From NCBI GenBank assembly GCA_023457535.1, contig JAEWLN010000185.1:1-14472 (forward strand): a stretch of DNA of 14,472 bases. The letters are read 5' to 3'. Shown here one piece after another: positions 6,299 through 12,052 of this stretch. This DNA is from Bacteroidota bacterium (lineage in GTDB: Bacteria > Bacteroidota > Bacteroidia > Flavobacteriales > Flavobacteriaceae). Each line of letters opens with the position of its first letter. Position 1 is the stretch's first letter. The notes under the pieces are model-generated. The model saw only the letters and a program-made list of their open reading frames with translations, had not been told where the DNA came from and made no database searches. Made by a program: the position numbers and the translations under genes.

Positions 6299-7372
6299 CT
6301 ACTTGTTATTTTGTTGTAAATTCTTGATATCTAAAATTCGGTCTGCAAAGAAACTACTTTTTTCCGGATATTTCAAAATTAAAATTTCATAAGCCTGAAT
6401 CGCCTTGCTGTACTTCTTTTGTTCGAGGTAAACGCGCGCCAGGGTCTCGGTCATCAAAAAGGATTTGTCGGCCATGCTCGGTTCTACGATCACACTAGGT
6501 GGCGGTGGTGTATCGTGTTTGACCGGTGGAATCCGGGGGCTGGTTTGGATGAACCGTTCAATCAACTCGTTTTTTTTTTGCTTCTCAGGATCGGAATCTG
6601 AGAGGTCGTCGGGCGCATCTTCAACGCCTTGGCTTTCGACAGGTTCAGGCTTGCTGCGGTCGATAGGCTGAAATCGCGAAAGCTGCAGCCATTCCTGGAA
6701 CGAATGTCGTTCGCCGCGACCAAATTCAAGCGGTTTGCCCAGTTCGAGATTTTGTGCTGTTTGCGCCGTCAGGGGCGATTCCGATAACGCAGATGTATCG
6801 GCTGTGGCGGATTTCTGCGGCGCCGGATCTTCAACAGGTTCAAAAATAATGTCTGCCGGGGCGTCGATTTCAAACGTTTCAACCACTTCGATTTGCGTCG
6901 GATCCAATTCAGCAAGCACTTCTTTGGTCACGTCGGGTTCAATCTCGGATGCAATTTCCGCCGGAACATCCAACGATGCGTTTTCCTGCCCGGCTTTTTC
7001 AATCGATGACAAAATCGATTGTTCGATCGAGTTGGAGCGTGTTTCCAGACGCGGCTCGACGATTTCGCTGTCGGTTACGGCAATGGAGTCAATTTCGGAG
7101 AGCTTTTGCTCGAGCAAACCTTTATGTACGGATGTAAAAGTGTCGGAGGTGATGAAATCGAACAAAATACTGCGATCGCCCGTATGCGCCGCCGTCACTT
7201 TAAGTACATAATTGTATTTGAAACTATTCTGGTTGTAAAGTCCTTTGAGGTAGAGCGCCCGTGCGCTTTGAAAGTACGGGAATTCCTGAACAATTTTCTC
7301 CAATACCGCCGTTTGCTTCTCATGGATGGCTTCCGGTTTGTTGAGCAGGTAGATGTATTCTGTAATGTTCAA
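6299..7372 (-). CDS. TPR-like protein of the lptE-secG operon, TTG start
   Basis: This is a 357-residue protein of a family that accompanies lptE and secG in Flavobacteriaceae; its function is not known to me. The N-terminal part (1-80, including EFPYFQSARALYLKGLYNQ) is compact and looks conserved. The middle (about 95-300) is acidic and rich in Glu, Asp, Ser and Pro, probably disordered. The C-terminus (about 312-345, LARVYLEQKKYSKAIQAYEILILKYP) is one clear tetratricopeptide-like helix pair. There is no signal peptide or membrane segment, so it is probably cytoplasmic. The start is TTG (7372-7370): no in-frame ATG exists between the upstream stop and the conserved N-terminus MNITEYIYLLNKPEAI. 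It begins 55 bases after lptE and ends five bases before secG. A role at the membrane or in envelope assembly is only a guess from neighbours. Confidence 0.9.
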   Translation of the reverse strand: MNITEYIYLLNKPEAIHEKQTAVLEKIVQEFPYFQSARALYLKGLYNQNSFKYNYVLKVTAAHTGDRSILFDFITSDTFTSVHKGLLEQKLSEIDSIAVTDSEIVEPRLETRSNSIEQSILSSIEKAGQENASLDVPAEIASEIEPDVTKEVLAELDPTQIEVVETFEIDAPADIIFEPVEDPAPQKSATADTSALSESPLTAQTAQNLELGKPLEFGRGERHSFQEWLQLSRFQPIDRSKPEPVESQGVEDAPDDLSDSDPEKQKKNELIERFIQTSPRIPPVKHDTPPPPSVIVEPSMADKSFLMTETLARVYLEQKKYSKAIQAYEILILKYPEKSSFFADRILDIKNLQQNNK

Positions 7373-7427
7373 GGTATGGGTCTTGTTTGGAAAACAAATT
7401 AACGAATAAACTTCGCCAATTCAAAAT

Positions 7428-7931
7428 TTACCATTTGGCGAGCGATTCGTTGAATACATCCTGTGTGATGCGCTCGAAAATTTCGTCTACGGCCGTATTG
7501 AGTGTCGCTCCCACGAGCTGTGATTCTGCCGGGAAATCGTAGAAAAAGGAAAAGCGCTTTTCAAAATCGTCGGATTCTTTTTTCTTGTTCGAAAAACGCA
7601 CGTTTACAGCAATTGTGAGCCGGTTTTGGGACGCGCGCTGGTCTGCCGTAGCCGTCATCGGGCTGACGCGGTAGTCGACAATTTCGCCTTCATATACGAG
7701 ATCTCCGTTGTTGTTGACCAGATTCAGATTGGTCTGGTTCTGGATCAGGTCGCGCAGTTTAAGCGTAAAGGTGCGGTCGAGTCCGGGTTCGACAATGGGC
7801 GCGTTGTTTAAAAAATAATTGACCTGGACCGTTTCGGCGTCGATTTTTCCGGTACCGGTAAAGTTATAGACCGAGCAACTGCCTAAAAAGACCGCTGCAC
7901 ATACTAAAATAAGATATTGCTGGATTCTCAT
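7428..7931 (-). CDS. lptE: LptE-family LPS-assembly lipoprotein
   Basis: LptE is the outer-membrane lipoprotein that plugs the LptD barrel and helps place LPS in the outer leaflet. The 167-residue product has a lipoprotein signal with lipobox Leu-Gly-Ser-Cys (Cys19). The body shows the flavobacterial LptE pattern: VYNFTGTGKIDAETVQVNYF (21-40), an alternating strand region ending in YRVSPMTAT, and a C-terminal helix near 146-160 (TAVDEIFERITQDVF). No run of acidic residues follows the Cys, so it should stay on the periplasmic face, as required. The -7 box close upstream suggests its own transcription start; the TPR-like gene and secG follow on the same strand. Confidence 0.9.
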   Translation of the reverse strand: MRIQQYLILVCAAVFLGSCSVYNFTGTGKIDAETVQVNYFLNNAPIVEPGLDRTFTLKLRDLIQNQTNLNLVNNNGDLVYEGEIVDYRVSPMTATADQRASQNRLTIAVNVRFSNKKKESDDFEKRFSFFYDFPAESQLVGATLNTAVDEIFERITQDVFNESLAKW

Positions 7932-7945
7932 ACGATTGTAAAATG

Positions 7946-7953
7946 CAAAAGTA
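7946..7953 (-). promoter_or_regulatory. -7 box of a likely lptE promoter
   Basis: On the minus strand the sequence reads TACTTTTG followed by C, a perfect Bacteroidota -7 element (TAnnTTTG), 14 bases before the lptE ATG. No TTG occurs at the matching -33 position, so the promoter is only half supported. Confidence 0.5.
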
Positions 7954-8015
7954 GGAATTTATGCAATAGCATTTTACTTATTGCCGTGTTGACGAACCAA
8001 GGAATCCGGTTTGCT

Positions 8016-8933
8016 TCATGGAATTGCGTCGCCCTGATAATAATAAAGGCGCGAAGTATACGGCAAACCATCGGGCGCGCCATTGTAATAATTTTGGGTA
8101 GTCTGGGCTGCGGGCAGTCCGGCGCTATTATAAGTATAGGTCACGTCACTGGTTTCCGGATCTTCGGCTTGATAGGCCCGGCCGGAAATATTATTGTCGG
8201 AAGTGTACTCTGCGTTGATCCAAAGCGCACCATATCTGTTTTCCGGGTTCACCAACGCCATTGCGCGCGAGGCAGCAGCCATTGCAAGCTTGAGCGGATT
8301 GGCCGTATTTTCAAATTCGTAGTTACCGCCCACTTCGCTACCGTTCAGGCCAAATCCCATCAGGTTGCCGTTTTGGTAGCTCGCTACGGCCGCCACGTAA
8401 TGATATTCATTGTGGAGATCAAAGAAATTTTTCTTTAAAACCAAGTAGCCGTCGGCGTTGACGGTAATTTCTGCCCGATGCTGGTAATCGTATAAATCTT
8501 CCTGGTCCGGAACTTCAAACGTGAAAGTATAAGTACCGGTTGCGGCATTATAGGTGGTTGGGTAACCGTCTACTGTTGTAATGCGGTTGTTGGCATCGTA
8601 AGTAAAGGTGTGGGTGGCGCCGCCGGAAAAGCAGCTGGTCAGGTTTCCATTGCTGTAAGTGAAATGTTCCAGAACGGTTCCGGCTGCGTTGGTAATGTTT
8701 TTGAGCATCCCGTTAGGATAGAAATTCAAATGGCGCTCTGCGGCCGTACCAGGTGCATTGATCACCTTTTGCAAAAGTTCAGGATTCGGCAGCAAACGCG
8801 TCGAACCATTGTTGTAACCTATCCGGCTGGTGTTGGCATCTTCAGGATTGCCTGTCGAAGAATTCCATGAGTGGTCATCGGAGCAGCTCATCAATAGGAA
8901 AGCCGCAAACAGAAAGAGGTATAGATTTTTCAT
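8016..8933 (-). CDS. Putative surface lipoprotein with YD-repeat-like segments
   Basis: This 305-residue protein is not recognised by name. It has a lipoprotein signal (MKNLYLFLFAAFLLMSC, Cys17). The residues after Cys are Ser-Asp-Asp-His, close to the flavobacterial lipoprotein export signal (SDD-type), so surface exposure is likely. The body resembles the RHS/YD-repeat-like lipoproteins of Bacteroidota: HLNFYPNGMLKNITN (68-82), FTYSNGNLTS (91-100), FTYDANNRITTVDG (110-123) and a final TYTYNSAGLPAAQT (265-278). It ends in LYYYQGDAIP. It is far too short to be an RHS toxin. The repeats suggest a beta-rich fold; the ligand or role is unknown. It lies between the RpoN-type activator and lptE, which are usually adjacent, and has its own promoter-like sequence, so it looks like a later insertion. 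Confidence 0.88.
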   Translation of the reverse strand: MKNLYLFLFAAFLLMSCSDDHSWNSSTGNPEDANTSRIGYNNGSTRLLPNPELLQKVINAPGTAAERHLNFYPNGMLKNITNAAGTVLEHFTYSNGNLTSCFSGGATHTFTYDANNRITTVDGYPTTYNAATGTYTFTFEVPDQEDLYDYQHRAEITVNADGYLVLKKNFFDLHNEYHYVAAVASYQNGNLMGFGLNGSEVGGNYEFENTANPLKLAMAAASRAMALVNPENRYGALWINAEYTSDNNISGRAYQAEDPETSDVTYTYNSAGLPAAQTTQNYYNGAPDGLPYTSRLYYYQGDAIP

Positions 8934-8954
8934 CGGAGTGGGTGTTAGTACCGA

Positions 8955-8982
8955 TAAATGTAATAAAAAAACCTAAAACCAA
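8955..8982 (-). promoter_or_regulatory. Candidate promoter of the lipoprotein gene
   Basis: On the minus strand, TTG (8982-8980) is followed after 17 bases by TACATTTA (8962-8955), one mismatch from TAnnTTTG. The spacing is two bases shorter than usual. The ATG is 21 bases downstream. It overlaps the hairpin at 8975-9015. Confidence 0.35.
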
Positions 8983-9015
8983 CGCTAAAACACTAAAAAT
9001 CAGTTGGTTTTTTTT
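8975..9015. terminator. Possible bidirectional terminator hairpin after the activator gene
   Basis: Perfect 9-bp arms AAAACCAAC (8975-8983) and GTTGGTTTT (9003-9011) enclose a 19-base loop. On the plus strand eight T (9008-9015) run out of the stem; on the minus strand AGG and seven T follow it. The only gene reading into it is the activator on the minus strand, which ends about 100 bases upstream. The large loop makes it a moderate candidate. Confidence 0.5.
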
Positions 9016-9118
9016 CCGATTTCATTCGGACGACATTTCCATACGCGGTTTGCAATGTCGCGGCGGCCCGTAAAACGCGCTGTTCTTAAAATCGGTAAAC
9101 CAAATTTTACACGCTTGC

Positions 9119-10372
9119 TTACAAATCAAATTGTTTGATTTTCCGATACAACGTCCGTTCAGAAATGCCCAGCTCCTCGGCGGCCGCTTTCCGTTTGCCC
9201 TTGTTTTTCTCGAGCGACTTTTTGATCATCTCGATTTCCTTTTGTTCGAGCCGCAGCGTTTCCTCTTCCTCGATTGTTTCGGCGAACGAGTAATCTTCTT
9301 CCTGATCGCCCGCGGTTTCGATTACCGCCTTTTGATTCGATGAAAGTACCGACAGTTCATGTGGCACAAAGTCAATTTCGCTGTCGTCCGACCCGTATAT
9401 TTTCCGGATCAGGTGCGGACTGGTCTCCTGTACTTTGGATGCGCCGTTCTTCATCAGCTCGAGCGTCAGTTTCTTCAGATCGTTCAAATCGCTTTTCATG
9501 TCGAACAAAACGCGGTACAAAATGTCGCGCTCGGTCGCAAAGTCGCTTTCAGATTTCTTGTCGGAAATTACCGACGGCAAATTCGTTCCTTCCTGCGGCA
9601 GATAACCCTGCAATGTCGCCGCCGAGATATCGCGGTTGGTCTCCAGAACAGACAATTGCTCGGCCACATTGCGCAGCTGGCGGATGTTGCCGCCCCAACG
9701 GAATTTTTGCAGTACGCCCACGGCCTGCTCGTCGAGCCGTAGCGGCGGCATTTTGTATTTGTGCGCAAAGTCCGATGCAAATTTTCGAAACAGCAGATGG
9801 ATGTCGTCCTTGCGTTCGCGCAGCGGGGGCAGGTTGATTTCCACGGTGCTCAACCGGTAATAAAGATCCTCGCGGAATTTGCCTTTCTGGATCGCGTCGA
9901 ACATATTGACATTGGTCGCAGCCACAATACGCACATTGGTTTTTTGAACCTGTGACGAACCGACTTTGATGAACTCGCCGTTTTCGAGCACGCGGAGTAA
10001 ACGCACCTGAGTGGTCAGCGGCAATTCGCCTACTTCGTCAAGGAAAATCGTACCGCCGCTGGCCACTTCAAAATAGCCTTCACGCGTACCGGTTGCTCCC
10101 GTAAAAGCGCCTTTTTCGTGTCCGAACAATTCGGAGTCGATTGTCCCTTCAGGAATCGCGCCGCAGTTCACCGCAATGTATTTTCCGTGCTTGCGATGCG
10201 AGAGCGAATGAATGATTTTGGGAATACTTTCCTTACCCACGCCGCTTTCCCCCACGACGAGCACAGAAATATCGGTGGGTGCGACCTGAATCGCTTTTTC
10301 GACCGCGCGGTTGAGTTTGGGGTCGTTGCCGATGATTTCAAAACGTTGCTTGATGGCTTGTACTGATTCCAT
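9119..10372 (-). CDS. RpoN (sigma-54)-dependent transcription activator without receiver domain
   Basis: This 417-residue bacterial enhancer-binding protein would hydrolyse ATP to open RpoN-RNA polymerase promoters. The AAA+ domain begins almost at the N-terminus. It has Walker A GESGVGKE (41-48), the sigma-54 contact loop GAFTGA (88-93), Walker B GGTIFLDE (106-113) and the FREDLYYRL segment near 186-194. A linker of about 100 residues rich in charged residues follows. A Fis-type helix-turn-helix closes the protein (380-417, RKAAAEELGISERTLYRKI). There is no receiver, GAF or PAS domain, so it is not a typical two-component regulator; its activity must be controlled by other proteins, by the linker or by its amount. 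It follows miaB by 66 bases and heads the conserved lptE-secG block. The signal and targets are unknown. Confidence 0.95.
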   Translation of the reverse strand: MESVQAIKQRFEIIGNDPKLNRAVEKAIQVAPTDISVLVVGESGVGKESIPKIIHSLSHRKHGKYIAVNCGAIPEGTIDSELFGHEKGAFTGATGTREGYFEVASGGTIFLDEVGELPLTTQVRLLRVLENGEFIKVGSSQVQKTNVRIVAATNVNMFDAIQKGKFREDLYYRLSTVEINLPPLRERKDDIHLLFRKFASDFAHKYKMPPLRLDEQAVGVLQKFRWGGNIRQLRNVAEQLSVLETNRDISAATLQGYLPQEGTNLPSVISDKKSESDFATERDILYRVLFDMKSDLNDLKKLTLELMKNGASKVQETSPHLIRKIYGSDDSEIDFVPHELSVLSSNQKAVIETAGDQEEDYSFAETIEEEETLRLEQKEIEMIKKSLEKNKGKRKAAAEELGISERTLYRKIKQFDL

Positions 10373-10377
10373 ATGTA

Positions 10378-10406
10378 GTCGAAAGTTGAAAGTCTGAAAG
10401 TCGAAA
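10378..10406. repeat. Degenerate heptamer tandem repeat
   Basis: Four successive units read GTCGAAA, GTTGAAA, GTCTGAAA and GTCGAAA between the activator start and the miaB stop. Similar GACTTTC/GAAAGTC heptamer runs are common in intergenic DNA of Bacteroidota. No function is inferred. Confidence 0.6.
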
Positions 10407-10438
10407 GAATGCTGCAGCAGGCTCCGACGATTAATAAT

Positions 10439-11887
10439 TTAGTTCATGTCTGAATATCCGACAGCATGACCTATTAACGTGCCGCTCGTGCAGTCGGTGA
10501 TTTTTACGTTGACAAAGTCGCCGATCTTGTAATTTTCGCGCGGAAAAACCACGGTGACGTTCTGCGTGTTGCGGCCTGAGAAATCGGCTTCGGATTTTTT
10601 GGACGTTTTGTCGATCAGCACCTCCACGGTTTGCCCGATGTATTCCTTGCTCCGGAGCAAACTGTGCTCGCGTTGCAAACTTACGATCTCCATCAACCTG
10701 CGGATTTTGGTCTCTTCCGGGACATCGTCCTTCATTTTACGCCCGGCAAGCGTTCCCGGGCGTTCGGAATACGCATACATGTAGCCAAAATCGTATTTGA
10801 CATATTCCATCAAACTGAGCGTGTCCTGGTGGTCTTGCTCGGTTTCGGTCGGGAAGCCTGCAATCATGTCCTGGGTCAGCGCACAGCCGGGGATGATCGA
10901 ATAAACTTTGTCGATCAGGTGCATGTACTCCTGGCGCGTGTGCTGTCGGTTCATTTCCCTCAAAATCCTGTCGCTGCCCGATTGCACCGGCAAATGGATG
11001 TGTTTGCACACATTGGCATGTTTGGCGATCACGTGCAGCACTTGTTCGTGCATGTCCTGCGGATTCGAGGTTGAAAAGCGGATGCGCATTTTTGGAAACG
11101 CAACCGCGGCCATTTCGAGCAATTGCGCAAAATCTACTGCCGTGGCGCGCTGCATATCGGTGGCCTTTACAAAATCTTTTTTGAGCCCGCCGCCGTACCA
11201 CAAATAACTGTCTACATTCTGGCCAAGCAGCGTGACTTCTTTGTAACCCTTGTTGTATAGTTGGGCAATCTCGTCCATGATGCTTTGCGGCTCCCGGCTA
11301 CGCTCGCGCCCGCGGGTAAATGGCACCACGCAAAACGTACACATGTTGTCGCAACCGCGTGTGATCGACACAAATGCCGATACGCCGTTGCTGCCCAAAC
11401 GCACCGGTGCGATATCGCCGTAGGTCTCTTCCTTCGACAAAATTACGTTAATCGCGTCGCGCCCGTCCTCCACTTCTTTGAGCAAATTCGGCAAATCTTT
11501 GTACGCGTCGGGCCCAACGACCAGATCGACGATTTTCTCCTCATCGAGAAATTTTTCCTTGAGCCGTTCGGCCATGCAACCCAATACGCCTACTTTCATG
11601 GTAGGATTTTGCTTGCGTTTGACCGCATTGTATTTTTCGAGCCGTTTGCGTACGGTTTGTTCGGCTTTGTCGCGTATGGAACAGGTGTTGACCAGCACCA
11701 AATCGGCTTCTTCCAAAACAGAGGTGGTATTGTAGCCGTTGGTAGCCAGGATGGAAGCGACGACCTCGCTGTCTGAAAAATTCATCGCGCAGCCGTAACT
11801 TTCTATAAAAAGTTTCTTTTTGTTTTCAGGATTGTAATCCAATACAAGGCTTTCACCTTGTTTATTTTCTTCAATAATCTTTTCCAT
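10439..11887 (-). CDS. miaB: tRNA-2-methylthio-N6-dimethylallyladenosine synthase MiaB
   Basis: MiaB is the radical-SAM methylthiotransferase that converts i6A37 to ms2i6A37 in tRNAs reading UNN codons. The 482 residues contain the N-terminal UPF0004 domain with its three [4Fe-4S] cysteines: Cys33 (ESYGCAMNFSDSE), Cys69 (VNTCSIRDKAEQTVR) and Cys104 (GVLGCMAERL). The radical-SAM motif is RGCDNMCTFC (Cys179, Cys183, Cys186), and a C-terminal TRAM RNA-binding domain lies roughly at 410-475. The start at 11887 (MEKIIEENKQ) matches flavobacterial MiaB and sits 25 bases after a perfect -7 box; an extended TTG start at 12052 would add 55 unrelated residues and run through the promoter. It is divergent from topA. 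Confidence 0.97.
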   Translation of the reverse strand: MEKIIEENKQGESLVLDYNPENKKKLFIESYGCAMNFSDSEVVASILATNGYNTTSVLEEADLVLVNTCSIRDKAEQTVRKRLEKYNAVKRKQNPTMKVGVLGCMAERLKEKFLDEEKIVDLVVGPDAYKDLPNLLKEVEDGRDAINVILSKEETYGDIAPVRLGSNGVSAFVSITRGCDNMCTFCVVPFTRGRERSREPQSIMDEIAQLYNKGYKEVTLLGQNVDSYLWYGGGLKKDFVKATDMQRATAVDFAQLLEMAAVAFPKMRIRFSTSNPQDMHEQVLHVIAKHANVCKHIHLPVQSGSDRILREMNRQHTRQEYMHLIDKVYSIIPGCALTQDMIAGFPTETEQDHQDTLSLMEYVKYDFGYMYAYSERPGTLAGRKMKDDVPEETKIRRLMEIVSLQREHSLLRSKEYIGQTVEVLIDKTSKKSEADFSGRNTQNVTVVFPRENYKIGDFVNVKITDCTSGTLIGHAVGYSDMN

Positions 11888-11912
11888 TGCCGTATGCGTG
11901 GTTATCAGTGCG

Positions 11913-11944
11913 CAAAGATAAGATTTAAAATCAAAATCTGACAA
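11913..11944 (-). promoter_or_regulatory. Promoter of miaB
   Basis: On the minus strand, TTG (11944-11942) is followed after 21 bases by TATCTTTG (11920-11913), a perfect match to TAnnTTTG. The start codon is 25 bases further. This is the best complete Bacteroidota promoter in the window. Confidence 0.75.
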
Positions 11945-12025
11945 GATGGCAGTTTCAATTAACAAACTTTTGCTGTGGCAATGCGGGCCTTGGTCAAAAT
12001 AAAAACCGACTTTAAAAAAAATCCA

Positions 12026-12033
12026 TACTTTTG
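12026..12033 (+). promoter_or_regulatory. -7 box of the topA promoter
   Basis: TACTTTTG followed by C is a perfect Bacteroidota -7 element, 19 bases before the topA ATG. The -33 position is A/T-rich with no TTG at the usual distance; the nearest one upstream is at 11990-11992, which is too far. Confidence 0.6.
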
Positions 12034-12052
12034 CGACAAAATCAAAAAGCAA

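Noticed and set aside
8016..8933. RHS toxin or polymorphic toxin reading of the YD-like lipoprotein
   Set aside because: At 305 residues it has only a few degenerate YD-like segments, no toxin C-terminus, no RHS core motif and no neighbouring immunity gene.
11888..12052. N-terminal extension of MiaB from a TTG start
   Set aside because: The added residues are unlike MiaB, the ATG at 11887 gives the conserved N-terminus, and the region contains the miaB promoter and topA start signals.
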